From Brucepastera parasyntrophica (GTDB lineage Bacteria; Spirochaetota; Spirochaetia; Treponematales; Treponemataceae), in assembly GCF_022376835.1 (NCBI RefSeq), contig NZ_CP084606.1, forward strand, positions 1,668,501 through 1,732,500: 64,000 nucleotides of DNA, in the 5' to 3' direction. The position numbers were made by a program, and so were the translations under genes. The notes under the pieces are model-generated. The model had not been told where the DNA came from and searched no databases. It was given only the letters and a program-made list of their open reading frames with translations. Of this stretch, positions 52,822 through 63,114 are shown piece after piece (positions within the stretch are counted from its first letter, which is position 1; each line of letters opens with the position of its first letter).

Positions 52822-54690
52822 GTGAAACGCAAGGACATCGAATTTCGCATTTTTGTACTTATCGGAAGTCTGCTTGTTATAATAACGAGCAGTATTTTTT
52901 TCGTATTATTTGAGTATGAAGGACAAACAACCAGATTAATGCCGAGTATTATAATCGGAAGTATTATTTTTATTGTATCGCTGAACTTTCTGCTCGGACT
53001 ATCAGCCAAACACTATAATTTTGATTTTAAAAAGCCCGGAATTTCCGATGAAGAATACGCCGCCGAGCTCAAAGCCCTCGGAAATGTTCCCTTCAAGGCT
53101 GTTATATATTTTCTCGTTTTTACCCTTCTGTATCTGGTAATTGTATACTTCCTGATGGGCGCGGGGGAAAGAAAACTGTATATTGATCTGCCCCTGTTTT
53201 TCGCGAATCTGTCATACGGACTGCTCGCGGCCAACTTCGTATACATAATCACGGACCGGCTTGTAACAAAAACCCTGCTTGCGCAAAAACTTACCCATTA
53301 TCCCCGGGACCTCAGGGAAGGCAGGCAGGCGACAAAGCAGTTCATATATCCGGTTTCCACAACGCTGACCGCCATATTATTCGGATTTTCGCTTCCCTTC
53401 CTGATAATTACCAAAAACGGCGGCGATGTCCAGAATATGGACACCAAAGCCTGGGTATTTATCATTGTATTCCTGGGATTGTTTTATTTTTTAAGCCAGA
53501 GTCTTTCATACTTTCTGAGGCACAGTACCGGCATACTTTTTTCTTCAATCATTGTACAGCTTGAGGGCTTGTCCGCAGCCGAAAAGGATATCTCGAACCG
53601 GGTTTATATCGGATCGGTTGACGAATTGGGAACTATGGGCGGTATGGTTAACGCGTTCTGTATCAACCTCGCGGACGGCCTGCGCGAAACCAAAGACGCG
53701 CAGCAGTTTCTGATAAATTCCGGAGATGAACTCAAACAGAGTGCCGGCGGAATGTCTACCACCCTGCAGCAGATTTCTTCGGGTGTGGATACAGTCCGGA
53801 TAAAAACGAAAAACCAGCTCAACAGCGTCGCGGAGTCTTCAACCGCGGTGACCGAAATTACCCAGAACATCGAATCCATGGATCGGGTTATTATGAACCA
53901 GTCCGCGAGCGTAACGGAAGCGTCCGCTTCGGTCGAGCAAATGGTCGGCAATATCAGATCAATCAGCAATGTCATGAAAAAAATGACAGAACAGTTTATG
54001 GAGCTTAATTCGTCAGTCCAGCAGAGCAGCAGCATGCAGGCGGAAAATTCCAAGCGCATTAATAATATAGCTGAACGTTCAAAGGCCCTGCAGGAAGCAA
54101 ATAAAATAATCACTACCATTGCAGGACAGACAAATCTGCTTGCCATGAACGCGGCCATCGAAGCGGCCCATGCCGGAGAGGCGGGAAAGGGATTTTCCGT
54201 TGTCGCGGACGAAATCCGCCGGCTCGCGGAAACCTCCGCGGACGAATCCAAGGCAATCAGCACCGAACTGAAACAGGTTGAAAAAGCAATTGATGAAGTA
54301 GTGCAGAACGCGAAAACTTCGGAAAACGCCAACAAGCTGGTTACCGAGCTGATTACCGCCACCGATTCTCTGGTGCTGGAAGTCCAGAACGCGGTCTCCG
54401 AACAGAGTGACGGGGCTTCGCAGATACTGGACGCCCTGAAGCAGATGAATGAAATCACGTCACAGGTGCAAACCGGATCAAAGGAAATGAGTACGGGAAA
54501 TACCACAATAATGACTGAAATGAATAACCTGCAGAGTTCCGCCCAGGACATTTATACCAACATGGACGAGATGCTCGGCGGGCTGCATAATATCAATACC
54601 GAAGCCCAAAAGGTTTCTTCCCAGGCTGAAAAGAACCAGGACGCGATCGCGCAGCTGGCAAAAACAATTAACAGCTTTAAGATTGATTAA
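52822..54690 (+). CDS. Methyl-accepting chemotaxis protein
   Basis: 622 residues. Five or six N-terminal helices and no periplasmic domain, then a HAMP-like segment (about residue 250) and the signalling rod with the hairpin [23 protein letters not shown] start at GTG 52822, which has AGGAGA seven bases upstream and gives a length like the second receptor (623). ATG 52801 is an alternative. Sensing is therefore likely through the membrane helices or a partner protein. A terminator follows. Confidence 0.88.
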   Translation: MKRKDIEFRIFVLIGSLLVIITSSIFFVLFEYEGQTTRLMPSIIIGSIIFIVSLNFLLGLSAKHYNFDFKKPGISDEEYAAELKALGNVPFKAVIYFLVFTLLYLVIVYFLMGAGERKLYIDLPLFFANLSYGLLAANFVYIITDRLVTKTLLAQKLTHYPRDLREGRQATKQFIYPVSTTLTAILFGFSLPFLIITKNGGDVQNMDTKAWVFIIVFLGLFYFLSQSLSYFLRHSTGILFSSIIVQLEGLSAAEKDISNRVYIGSVDELGTMGGMVNAFCINLADGLRETKDAQQFLINSGDELKQSAGGMSTTLQQISSGVDTVRIKTKNQLNSVAESSTAVTEITQNIESMDRVIMNQSASVTEASASVEQMVGNIRSISNVMKKMTEQFMELNSSVQQSSSMQAENSKRINNIAERSKALQEANKIITTIAGQTNLLAMNAAIEAAHAGEAGKGFSVVADEIRRLAETSADESKAISTELKQVEKAIDEVVQNAKTSENANKLVTELITATDSLVLEVQNAVSEQSDGASQILDALKQMNEITSQVQTGSKEMSTGNTTIMTEMNNLQSSAQDIYTNMDEMLGGLHNINTEAQKVSSQAEKNQDAIAQLAKTINSFKID

Positions 54691-54716
54691 TACGGAACAG
54701 CCTGTTTTATAATAAA

Positions 54717-54746
54717 AAACCCCGGAATTTATCCGGGGTTTTTTTG
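54717..54746 (+). terminator. Intrinsic terminator after the chemoreceptor
   Basis: CCCCGGA (54720-54726) pairs with TCCGGGG (54732-54738), followed by seven T residues; AAAAAAC precedes the first arm, so it can serve the convergent gene too. Confidence 0.85.
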
Positions 54747-54788
54747 TAACCAATGAGTGCCTTATTTCCGGAGTTTTCCGCCCCAGGC

Positions 54789-55097
54789 TTATACGATAAC
54801 TACAGAGTTGTCCGCGTTTCCGTAAGATGAAGGCAGGTACTTGTCGGCGGCCCAATCGTTTTCCCAGCGGGATTCATCCATCAGATAACGGAACTGATAT
54901 TCCCTGCCGGCTTCAAGTTTCAGGGTAATTGAATACAAGCCGTCCTTATTCTGCGTAAGGATATCCGAGGTATTGTCCCAGTTATTGAAATCGCCTACAA
55001 GGGCGACTTTTTTTACGCCCATGGTAGCCTCGGACGGTAATTCAAACGTCACCGTACAGGTGTCTTTCTTCTTCGAATATGTTTTATAGAGTGCCAT
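54789..55097 (-). CDS. Single CBM48 (glycogen-binding) domain protein
   Basis: 102 residues forming one isoamylase-N/AMPK-beta type carbohydrate-binding module: VTFELPSEATMGVKKVALVG, FNNWDNTSDILTQNKDGLYS, FRYLMDESRWENDW. The two Trp and the Asn positions for glucan binding are kept. No catalytic domain follows. Probably binds glycogen or regulates a partner. GGAGAG precedes ATG 55097. Confidence 0.88.
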   Translation of the reverse strand: MALYKTYSKKKDTCTVTFELPSEATMGVKKVALVGDFNNWDNTSDILTQNKDGLYSITLKLEAGREYQFRYLMDESRWENDWAADKYLPSSYGNADNSVVIV

Positions 55098-55182
55098 TGT
55101 CTCTCCTCTGTTTTTTTCTTATTATATTATTAGTATAATGTATTATATATTATAACAACGTTCAATAGATGGAGCAAAATAA

Positions 55183-56352
55183 ATGAATACTGGACGCCAT
55201 TTTTTTACATCAGAGTCCGTCGGAGAAGGCCATCCGGACAAACTATGCGATCAGATCTCGGACGCAATTCTTGACGCGTGCCTCCGCGATGATCCCGCGA
55301 GTCATGTCGCCTGTGAAACCTACGCATCAACAGCGCTGGTACTCATAGGCGGAGAGATTACCACCTCAACTTTTGTCGATGTTCTGGGAGTCGCCCGGAA
55401 CATTGCCCGGGACATAGGATATACCGACTCGGAATACGGACTTGATTATAATTCCATGGCTGTTCTGAATATGATCCATGCTCAGTCTCCCGACATAAAC
55501 CAGGGGGTCAGCGGCACCGGCCTCCAGGAATTCAAGGGCATGCAGGGCGCGGGCGACCAGGGGATGATGTTCGGCTTTGCCTGTACTGAAACTCCCGAAC
55601 TTATGCCCGCCCCGATTATGTTTGCCCACGCCCTTCTCAGGGAGGCGGCAGCCCTGCGAAAAACAAAAAAACTGGAATGGCTCCGGCCCGACGCAAAAAG
55701 TCAGGTTACCGTTGAATATGAGGGACACCGGCCCCTGCGCATTGATACCGTAGTTATTTCACATCAGCATGACGACGACATTCCCTATGAAACAATAAGG
55801 GAAAGTCTTATAGGGCAAATCATAAAACCGGTCCTTGAACCGTCCGGACTTCTGGATGAAAAAACAAAATTCTTTATAAATCCTACAGGACGTTTTGTTA
55901 TCGGAGGGCCCTTCGGGGACACCGGCCTTACCGGACGGAAAATTATTGTGGACACCTACGGAGGCATGGGCAGGCACGGCGGCGGGGCGTTTTCCGGAAA
56001 AGACCCTTCCAAGGTAGACCGGTCCGCGGCTTATATGGCGCGGTACGTAGCAAAAAATATTGTGGCCGCCGGTTTCGCCGAACGCTGCGAAATTCAGGTC
56101 GCCTATGCCATCGGCGTTCCCTACCCTGTTTCCGTTATGGTTGATACTTTCGGAACAGGAACAATTGAAGAAGAGGCCATAACCGCGGCAGTAACCGAAG
56201 TATTTGATCTTTCCCCCGCGGGGATTATCAAAAAGCTTGATTTATGCAGACCCATATATCAGGAAACGGCGGCCTACGGTCATTTCGGCCGGTCCCAGTT
56301 TCCGTGGGAAAAAACCGACATGGCTGAAGCCCTGAAAAAAGCGGTAAAATAA
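55183..56352 (+). CDS. metK: S-adenosylmethionine synthetase
   Basis: Forms SAM from ATP and methionine. [20 protein letters not shown] at the start, [12 protein letters not shown], and the loop [19 protein letters not shown] are the family signatures. 389 residues, normal. GGAG lies 12 bases before the ATG at 55183. Terminated by the hairpin in repeat copy C. Confidence 0.96.
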   Translation: MNTGRHFFTSESVGEGHPDKLCDQISDAILDACLRDDPASHVACETYASTALVLIGGEITTSTFVDVLGVARNIARDIGYTDSEYGLDYNSMAVLNMIHAQSPDINQGVSGTGLQEFKGMQGAGDQGMMFGFACTETPELMPAPIMFAHALLREAAALRKTKKLEWLRPDAKSQVTVEYEGHRPLRIDTVVISHQHDDDIPYETIRESLIGQIIKPVLEPSGLLDEKTKFFINPTGRFVIGGPFGDTGLTGRKIIVDTYGGMGRHGGGAFSGKDPSKVDRSAAYMARYVAKNIVAAGFAERCEIQVAYAIGVPYPVSVMVDTFGTGTIEEEAITAAVTEVFDLSPAGIIKKLDLCRPIYQETAAYGHFGRSQFPWEKTDMAEALKKAVK

Positions 56353-56455
56353 AATACCCCGCCGCAAAGCAGCAGGGTATTTCGTTCTTCCGCGGAATTG
56401 TTCGCGGGCTTAATACGATGGCGCATCGTATATACGATACTCCATCGTATGGATT
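56345..56455 (-). repeat. Structured repeat, partial copy C, with nested palindrome
   Basis: On the minus strand: CCGCG loop CGCGG (56390-56407, loop AACAATTC) and AAATACCC/GGGTATTT terminator (56352-56382). The 5' part differs from copies A and B and is a nested palindrome: ATACGATGG/CCATCGTAT (56413-56450) enclosing ATCGTAT-ATACGAT. It lies between the convergent metK and ilvC genes and can terminate both. Confidence 0.6.
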
Positions 56456-56457
56456 TA

Positions 56458-57927
56458 TCAGATAACGGCTTTCATTGCGGTCATATAAGCCCGCAGTTTT
56501 TTCCCGACAATTTCAACCGGATGGGTGCGGATTTCCTCATTCACCCGGACAAGTTCCTGGTTTGAAACTGAAAAATCCTTCTGTGCGAGGCCTTTTCCGA
56601 TAATATCGGTATCAACGGTTTTCATAAAATCCGCGAGAAGGGGCCGGCAGGCATTATCAAAAAGATAGCAGCCGTATTCCGCGGTATCGGAAATAACCTT
56701 GTTCATTTCATACAGCTTTTTCCGGCTGATAAGATTTGCGATAAGAGGCACTTCGTGCAGGGATTCATAATAAGCTGATTCGGCCTTGATTCCCGCGGAA
56801 ACCATGGTTTCAAACGCGAGTTCGACGCCGGCCTTTACCATGGCTGCCATCAGAATGCCATTGTCAAAATATTCCTGTTCGGAAATGGACATATCCCCGG
56901 CGGGCGTCTGTTCGAAGGCTGTTTTTCCCGTTTCCTCGCGCCAGGTCAGAAGATTGATATCATTATTTTTCCAGTCTTCCATCATAACCCTGCTGAATTC
57001 ACCCGAGATAATATCATCCTGGTGTTTCTGATACAGGGGTGTCATTATTTTTTTAAGTTCAACAGACAGCGCGTGGGCTCTCAGTTTGGCGGGGTTCGCG
57101 AGCCGGTCCATCATGCCTGTAATACCGCCCCATTTCAGGGCCTCGGTAATGGTTTCCCAGCCATACTGGATGAATTTTGCTGCATAGTTTTTATCCACGC
57201 CTTTTTCAACCATTTTATCAAAGCACAGAAGAGAACCGGTCTGGAGCATTCCGCACAGAATGGTCTGTTCACCCATAAGGTCCGATTTTACTTCGGCGAT
57301 AAAGCTTGATTCAAGAACACCGGCCCGGCTTCCGCCCGTACCGACTGCAAGAGCCTTCGCGATGGCCCAGCCCTTTCCTTCGGGATCATTTTCCGGATGG
57401 ACCGCTATAAGCGTAGGTATTCCGAAACCTCGGCTGTATTCTACCCTTACCTCGGAACCCGGCCCTTTGGGAGCCATCATTACTACGGTAATATCCTTGC
57501 GGATTTGCATGCCTTCCTCGACAATATTGAATCCGTGACTGTACCAGAGTGAAGAACCCTTTTTCATAAGGGGCATAACCGATTCTATAACATTGGTATG
57601 CTGTTTATCGGGCGTAAGATTCCCGACCAGATCGGCTGAAGGTATCAGTTCTTCATAGGTCCCTACTTTAAACCCGCTTTCGGTTGCGTTTTTCCAGCTG
57701 GCGCGTTTTTCCGATATGGCTTCGCTCCGGAGCGCGTAGCTGACATCCAGGCCTGAATCGCGGAGATTCAGCCCCTGATTGAGGCCCTGCGCGCCGCAGC
57801 CTATAATAACAATCTTTTTCCCCTTGAGGGCGGCTGTTCCGTCAGAAAATTCATTCTTATCCATAAATCTGCAATGGCCGAGCTGCATTAAGGCTTCCCG
57901 CCAGGGAATCGAGTTAAAATAATTCAT
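56458..57927 (-). CDS. ilvC: Ketol-acid reductoisomerase, class II
   Basis: 489 residues, matching the long (class II) form as in E. coli. The NADPH loop [41 protein letters not shown], and the duplicated C-terminal knot domain are present. Second step of valine/isoleucine synthesis. No ilvBN neighbour here. The stop abuts the nested palindrome of copy C. Confidence 0.95.
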   Translation of the reverse strand: MNYFNSIPWREALMQLGHCRFMDKNEFSDGTAALKGKKIVIIGCGAQGLNQGLNLRDSGLDVSYALRSEAISEKRASWKNATESGFKVGTYEELIPSADLVGNLTPDKQHTNVIESVMPLMKKGSSLWYSHGFNIVEEGMQIRKDITVVMMAPKGPGSEVRVEYSRGFGIPTLIAVHPENDPEGKGWAIAKALAVGTGGSRAGVLESSFIAEVKSDLMGEQTILCGMLQTGSLLCFDKMVEKGVDKNYAAKFIQYGWETITEALKWGGITGMMDRLANPAKLRAHALSVELKKIMTPLYQKHQDDIISGEFSRVMMEDWKNNDINLLTWREETGKTAFEQTPAGDMSISEQEYFDNGILMAAMVKAGVELAFETMVSAGIKAESAYYESLHEVPLIANLISRKKLYEMNKVISDTAEYGCYLFDNACRPLLADFMKTVDTDIIGKGLAQKDFSVSNQELVRVNEEIRTHPVEIVGKKLRAYMTAMKAVI

Positions 57928-58081
57928 TTATTATCATCTCCTGTACATATATATTTTGAACAATTTCAGAAATAAAACCAGATAGTTATAATAAACATTC
58001 GCGGCCTTTAAAGCAATGTCCGCGGGCAATAGTGAGGAAAAGATGTATTTTTACCGGAAAACAGGCAGCCGGACCAGTTTG

Positions 58082-58906
58082 TCAGAAATAGACTCCCACA
58101 CCCACAAAAGGTCCGTTATATCTCTCGACCAGATCATTCCCGTCTGTATACATATTCCAGAAGCGCCAGCCGGCAGAAATTTCCCACCGGTTCAGCATAA
58201 CCCCGATTTTAAATTCCATTTCATTTATATAAAAATATTCAAATATCTGTATACCCAGCCTGGCGTCCAGCACGATGTATTTAATCAGATATGAACGCAT
58301 TTTAAGGCCGAAGGCTCCGCCGCTCCTCTCCATAATGCCGCGCCAGACCAGCCATTCGCCGTACACGCTCAGACTGAAGGGATTGGTCTGGAGAAGGGAA
58401 AGGGTTCCTCCGAGACGGAATATGCCGAGATAGTCTTCGCCGTCCATCACCATTGCGGCCTCAAGATAGGGTCCGAAAAACCTGAAAATACTTCCCTGAA
58501 ATGAAGCCCAGGGGCCATATCCCAGATTATTCATATAAAAACCCTGAATTTCAGTGGAAAACCAGTGATTTTTTTTCTTTTGCATGGTTCCCTGCGCGGA
58601 TATATTATAGGTTTCCGGCAGGCCCATATACACAAATTTATTTGAATGGTGGGGATATTCGCCATAGGTTACCCCTCCGTTAGTTAAAAACCAGAGAGAA
58701 AAGAATAACTCAAACATTCCCGAAGATGAGCTGCTGTCTGAAGAACTGCTTTTTGTCGCCTCTTTTTCGTCCTTGTCTTCTTTTTTACTTTCACTCTTGC
58801 TTTCAGCCGCTTCCACATCTTCCTTGAATTTGCCGAGCTGGGCATAGATGCCCGTATTTGCGCAAAAGAAAATAACAGTAAATATCAGTATTACTTTTCT
58901 TTTCAT
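58082..58906 (-). CDS. Outer-membrane-type protein, unknown function
   Basis: 274 residues with a signal peptide ending in ANTGIYAQ, a low-complexity KESKKEDKDEKEATK/serine-rich linker, and then aromatic, alternating strands up to a final GVGVYF with C-terminal Phe, which is the ending of barrel proteins. No family recognised. Frame intact; ATG 58906 follows AAGGAA (minus strand). Confidence 0.68.
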   Translation of the reverse strand: MKRKVILIFTVIFFCANTGIYAQLGKFKEDVEAAESKSESKKEDKDEKEATKSSSSDSSSSSGMFELFFSLWFLTNGGVTYGEYPHHSNKFVYMGLPETYNISAQGTMQKKKNHWFSTEIQGFYMNNLGYGPWASFQGSIFRFFGPYLEAAMVMDGEDYLGIFRLGGTLSLLQTNPFSLSVYGEWLVWRGIMERSGGAFGLKMRSYLIKYIVLDARLGIQIFEYFYINEMEFKIGVMLNRWEISAGWRFWNMYTDGNDLVERYNGPFVGVGVYF

Positions 58907-59021
58907 AAGGAAAATTTACCATGTTTTCGGCAAAAACCCAATGCTTTATATATATTTTTACATTATAAAGGGCTTTACCTTTTAAAAGAGACCTTGATTA
59001 TAGGACAACACTGCGCGTTTT

Positions 59022-60893
59022 TTACTCTATCGTAAATTCGTTTATAGCCCTGTCCATTTTATCTATTGTTTTCTGGTTTTCCGCGGCAAGCTCTGACACG
59101 CCATGAGCCGTATTATGTATATCCCCGATTCGGCTTACGATTCCGTCAACGCTGGAATGCACCTCATTTGACGCTGCGGTAAGCTGCTCGATTTCCTTAA
59201 GTATTGTGGTGCTTCCGGCATTCATACCCGCCGCGCTGGTTTTTACCCTGCCCGTAATATCATTCATATCTTTCAGGGATTCCATAGTCTGTCTCGCGCC
59301 GGTTTGCTGTTCATCTATGGCCTTGGTTACTTCGAGTACAAGATTCTTGGTACTATCGATTTTTTCGGCAACAAGGGAAAAAGATTCCACGGAAAGGGAA
59401 GAAGCGGACACTATCTTCTGGATTATCTGCTCCACAAGTTTCAGTTCACTGTTGATTTTCTGGGATTCACGGGAAGAATTCTCCGCGAGATTTCTGATTT
59501 CGTCGGCGACAACGGAAAATCCGCTCCCGGCCTCACCGGCATGGGCCGCTTCAATAGCGGCGTTCATTGCCAGAAGATTTGTCTGGGCCGCGATAGTCGA
59601 AATAATCTTGTTCGCCTGCTGGAGGGCTTTGGATCTTTCAACAATTTCCGCGACACTCTGGCTGCTTTCCGACTGTTTGGTTTTTCCCGATTCGGCAGCC
59701 TTGTTTAAGGCCTCAAATTCGTTATACATAACATCAATTGATTTATCTATTGAATTGATATTTTCTACCATTTCTTCTATGGACGCGGACGCCGTGCTGA
59801 TACTTTCCGACTGCAGCCCGATTAATGTATCCAGCTCATTGATATTGTTGCTCACAACGCTAATAGCCTCGGATGAATCGGCGACATTCTGCAGCTGCTG
59901 CTGCGACATCTGCCCGATTTTATTCACCCGGACCGACATATCATCAAGACTTCCGACAGTATTTTTTGAACTGTCATCCAGTTTTACGCCCGATTCCTTT
60001 AAAAGAACCTGTCCTTCTTTCAGTTCCGAGAGACCGGCCTGAAGGTTTTCACAGAAGGTATTCATCATTCCGGAAATATTCCCGAGTTCATCCACGGAAG
60101 AAATGTGAATACGCTTTGTCAGGTCTTTTTCAGATTCGGTCAGCCCGTCGAATTGGGACAGCACCGCGTCATAATTCATTTTGTTCATTTTTCTCAACGA
60201 AAAAACGGCTATAATTGCAAGCCCAGTAAAAACCGTTACCAGAGCGAAACAGTTCCGCCAGGTCGTCATATCCATGTTGCTGATATTTCCGCCTACAATA
60301 TCTATGAGCAGAAAAACGTATGAAAAAGCAAAGACGAGGGTATCAACCATGATAAAAATGGTCGTTAAGGCAGAAGAATTCACCTGTCCGTTTGTACGCA
60401 GTGAAGCCGGATATTGAGTCAGTTTGCTTTTCAGCAGCGTTTTCATCACAAGCTGCTGCAGAAACGCATACATATTTGTTGTGATTACCATGCTGCAGGT
60501 AAAAATAAACCCAAAAAAAGCCAGCCCGATCCATTTATAAATCGAAAACAGGTTCCCGCCAAGAAAAACAAGCAGGACATACAGCGCGGTTAAAGGTATC
60601 ATCAGAAGAAAAATTTTTATAGGGACTGAAGAAAGTTTTTTCAGGGCAGTCTCATATTCACCCGGCTTATTCTGCAGTTCGGAATAGTTGACTGAAAACC
60701 TTTTTACAAAAAAACGGCCGGTCACAAAAGATACTGCCAGAAACAATAATCCATTTACGGCAATCGCAAGCAGGAGCCGCCCGTCAAAGGACTGAAAATT
60801 CCGGAAGATCGTAAAGGTTGCTATATTTATCAGTACAATACTGATATTGGTTAAGGCAATAACAAGATGAAACAAAAATACAGAATTATACAT
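59022..60893 (-). CDS. Methyl-accepting chemotaxis protein
   Basis: 623 residues, same plan as the receptor at 52822: about six helices, a segment at about 250-290 ([20 protein letters not shown]) that resembles the other ([20 protein letters not shown]), and the signalling tip [23 protein letters not shown]. Paralogue of the first receptor, facing the opposite direction. No periplasmic sensor. Ligand unknown. Confidence 0.9.
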   Translation of the reverse strand: MYNSVFLFHLVIALTNISIVLINIATFTIFRNFQSFDGRLLLAIAVNGLLFLAVSFVTGRFFVKRFSVNYSELQNKPGEYETALKKLSSVPIKIFLLMIPLTALYVLLVFLGGNLFSIYKWIGLAFFGFIFTCSMVITTNMYAFLQQLVMKTLLKSKLTQYPASLRTNGQVNSSALTTIFIMVDTLVFAFSYVFLLIDIVGGNISNMDMTTWRNCFALVTVFTGLAIIAVFSLRKMNKMNYDAVLSQFDGLTESEKDLTKRIHISSVDELGNISGMMNTFCENLQAGLSELKEGQVLLKESGVKLDDSSKNTVGSLDDMSVRVNKIGQMSQQQLQNVADSSEAISVVSNNINELDTLIGLQSESISTASASIEEMVENINSIDKSIDVMYNEFEALNKAAESGKTKQSESSQSVAEIVERSKALQQANKIISTIAAQTNLLAMNAAIEAAHAGEAGSGFSVVADEIRNLAENSSRESQKINSELKLVEQIIQKIVSASSLSVESFSLVAEKIDSTKNLVLEVTKAIDEQQTGARQTMESLKDMNDITGRVKTSAAGMNAGSTTILKEIEQLTAASNEVHSSVDGIVSRIGDIHNTAHGVSELAAENQKTIDKMDRAINEFTIE

Positions 60894-61059
60894 AAAAAAA
60901 AGACCTCTTCTATAAGATTATTTCCATGTTAAAACGGATATTGTTAAGTCTATGCCCTTTTTCTAACGGTGTCCAGCGTTTTTTAAGCCGGCGGGCATCT
61001 CCGGACCGGAATTCGCCTCAAATACGCAGAGGCACAGCGTAATGTAAAACAAAGTGTTG

Positions 61060-61178
61060 TTATACAAATTTATGTATTCCGGGTACTATTGCCGGAACCG
61101 GACGGTTCCGGTGCAATATGAAACACTGTATGCGCGGTTTATTCAGATGACCCGCGCATACCTTTCCGCGGGTTTTTA
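61060..61178 (+). ncRNA. Candidate orphan RNA with terminator and antiterminator stems
   Basis: In the 282 gene-free bases 60894-61175. Perfect hairpin CCGGAACC-GGAC-GGTTCCGG (61092-61111). TATGCGCGG (61129-61137) can pair with CCGCGCATA (61152-61160); instead ACCCGCG (61150-61156) can pair with CGCGGGT (61167-61173), followed by TTTTATTT. The two pairings exclude each other. The + strand then runs antisense into the 3' end of the next gene, so no target gene lies downstream. The 5' end is not defined. Confidence 0.4.
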
Positions 61179-61904
61179 TTTCAGTAAAAACTGGACCGCT
61201 ACTTTTGTTGTTATTTCCTGTTCTCCTGTCGGTACATGACTGGAAGGAACCGCGTCCTGCGCTACAAGCCTTTCATACTGGATATTGCTCTGGGTCCCGT
61301 AAAATATATTGGTATTGGCGTCTTCATTAATGGTCAGGACCTTTACGATACCGAGGCCGGAAAGCCGCGCGAATTGGACCGCTTTCTCATAGGCTTTCTG
61401 GTAAGCCAGTTCCCTGGCTTTTTCGAATAATTCGGTTTTTTCTTTTACATCAAAAGAAACATTGCTTATTCTGACCGTATCAACAGCGGATATTCTGTCC
61501 AGTAAGGCAGGGAGCCTGTCGGTATCGGCATTTATATCATTAACTGTTACTGAAATACTCTGGCTCGCCCGCTGGCCTACCCAGACAGACCGCCCGTTCT
61601 GGTATTCGGTTTCAGTATCATAATTCAGGCTTACTGTTTTGATGTTTGTATCATCTATATTTGATTCTTTTAATATGTCCAGAACCTGTTTGACTTTTCC
61701 ATCGACCACCTGTTTCGCTTCTCTGGTCGTAGGCGCCACGTATGAAAAGGTTACCAGCATTTGGACCATATCGGGCTGGGCAAATACCGTTCCCGTCCCG
61801 GAGACTGAAACAGTACTTACATTTGACGCTGCTTTATCGCAGCCCGCCAACAGCAGTGAAAAAAACAGTATCCCCGCAGCAAAAATCTTACAGTTATTTT
61901 TCAT
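61176..61904 (-). CDS. SIMPL (DUF541) lipoprotein
   Basis: 242 residues. Lipobox LLLAGCDKAA, then the SIMPL domain: VSVSGTGTVFAQPDMVQMLV, YQNGRSVWVGQRASQSISV, LAYQKAYEKAVQFARLSGLG. Envelope protein, probably periplasmic, of poorly known function, linked in other bacteria to oxidative stress. Start at ATG 61904 after GGAGG; the stop TAA lies at 61176-61178. Confidence 0.87.
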   Translation of the reverse strand: MKNNCKIFAAGILFFSLLLAGCDKAASNVSTVSVSGTGTVFAQPDMVQMLVTFSYVAPTTREAKQVVDGKVKQVLDILKESNIDDTNIKTVSLNYDTETEYQNGRSVWVGQRASQSISVTVNDINADTDRLPALLDRISAVDTVRISNVSFDVKEKTELFEKARELAYQKAYEKAVQFARLSGLGIVKVLTINEDANTNIFYGTQSNIQYERLVAQDAVPSSHVPTGEQEITTKVAVQFLLK

Positions 61905-62052
61905 AAAATCCTCCACAGATAGTATTATACATCCTGAATGATTATATTAACACGGAATTCCCTGTAATTATTTGTATTTTTCAGCCGGACCGCAGACACA
62001 GATGTTTTGCCTGTGGCGGAATTATAAAAAACAGATAAAGCGGCAGTTTTTA

Positions 62053-62448
62053 TTACAGCTCAATAAAAGGGACTGTTATTGACAGTATTCCGGTCACCAG
62101 TATTACTATAATAAACAGATTATACCGCAATTTGTAATTATCCAGCAAAGTCCTGTTATAATATTTATCAACGCCATTGTCTTCATACATTTCTATCAGG
62201 CCGGTAATCAGTTTTTTGCTTGCCTGTCTTCCCCGTATGAGGCCTATCTCCGAAACAATACATACCACTATCGTTAATAATACAAACGTAAACATTATAA
62301 CAATATCTTTTCCGGTTGAGTGGGATATCGACGAATTTATGGCAAGCGTTATAAAATTTATTATTATTGCCGTCAGTACAAATATTGTATCTGTCCTGGC
62401 GTTTATTCTCAATTCGTCCAGAATGTGTTCATGTACTTTCTCTATCAT
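62053..62448 (-). CDS. Small membrane protein, unknown function
   Basis: 131 residues with three hydrophobic helices (about 22-42, 48-65, 108-128). Not recognised. The next gene upstream overlaps its start by 20 bases, so both are translated together. Confidence 0.6.
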   Translation of the reverse strand: MIEKVHEHILDELRINARTDTIFVLTAIIINFITLAINSSISHSTGKDIVIMFTFVLLTIVVCIVSEIGLIRGRQASKKLITGLIEMYEDNGVDKYYNRTLLDNYKLRYNLFIIVILVTGILSITVPFIEL

Positions 62449-62929
62449 TTTCAGTTTCCTCTCTGTTCAGTCTGATAAATACTATTGCCAGCAGAATTAC
62501 CAGGGCGATAACAACACATATAATTATTCTGAACCAGAAATATTCCACGGGCTTGATTGTTATCCGGAATGTCTGGTCTTTTTCAAATTCCCCGCTTGCC
62601 GCCCGGATTGTTATAATACTATCTGTTGGAAAATAACGGGGGTCCGTATCCGATATTTCCATATTTATAACAGCGCTTTTTCTGGGGCCGATTCTGTCTA
62701 TCCGTGTATTATCCAGAGTGATGTTTAAAACATCATTTTCCGATACGGTCAGTTCAAGATTATTTATAGCGGTATCTCCGTCATTGGTGACGGTAAGCTG
62801 CAATACTTCCAGTTTTGCTGACCGGATCGTCCTCGGATAACTCAGGTTGATAATCAGCCTGGTTTCTTCCGACGCGCCGGCTGAAAAACACAGGGATACA
62901 AAAACCAGCAGTATAAACAGTCGTTTCAT
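62429..62929 (-). CDS. Secreted protein with one C-terminal anchor helix
   Basis: 166 residues: signal peptide MKRLFILLVFVSLCFSAGA, then a beta-sandwich region (LQLTVTNDGDTAINNLELTV, an Ig-like or NEW3-type motif), then a helix FRIIICVVIALVILLAIVF and a basic tail. Anchored with the domain outside. ATG 62929, TGAAAGTT before it. Overlaps the downstream gene by 20 bases; an operon of two envelope proteins. Confidence 0.65.
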   Translation of the reverse strand: MKRLFILLVFVSLCFSAGASEETRLIINLSYPRTIRSAKLEVLQLTVTNDGDTAINNLELTVSENDVLNITLDNTRIDRIGPRKSAVINMEISDTDPRYFPTDSIITIRAASGEFEKDQTFRITIKPVEYFWFRIIICVVIALVILLAIVFIRLNREETENDREST

Positions 62930-62978
62930 AACTTTCACCCCTGTTCTCATTTAAAAATCCGCTGTTTGCTGTCACCTC

Positions 62979-63015
62979 AATTACCGGGGACAGTCTTTAC
63001 AACTAATATGGTAAT
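62979..63015 (+). repeat. REP-like motif
   Basis: AATTACCGGGGACAGT (62979-62994) and the inverted ATTACC (62980-62985)/GGTAAT (63010-63015). The GGGGACAGT core is like the repeats of REP-associated Y1 transposases. Second such motif in the window. Confidence 0.4.
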
Positions 63016-63080
63016 GGGTAACCGGTATATTTTCAAGCAGAAAATAAACGGACCTGGTTTCCGAATTGCTGGAAATTAAA

Positions 63081-63103
63081 TTCCCGCCGGGGTCCGGCGG
63101 GAA
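63081..63103 (-). terminator. Terminator after rsgA
   Basis: TTCCCGCCGG (63081-63090), loop GGT, CCGGCGGGAA (63094-63103); on the minus strand it is followed by TTTAATTT. Also the palindrome AATAGGCCTATT at 63102-63113. Confidence 0.7.
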
Positions 63104-63114
63104 TAGGCCTATTC

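Noticed and set aside
53604..54551. Long open frame (315 codons) on the minus strand
   Set aside because: Antisense to the receptor signalling domain; Ser/Ile-rich and without any motif, a typical shadow of a coiled-coil gene.
61054..61239. 61-codon + strand frame
   Set aside because: Runs across the hairpins and terminator at 61092-61178 and into the SIMPL gene antisense; no ribosome site.
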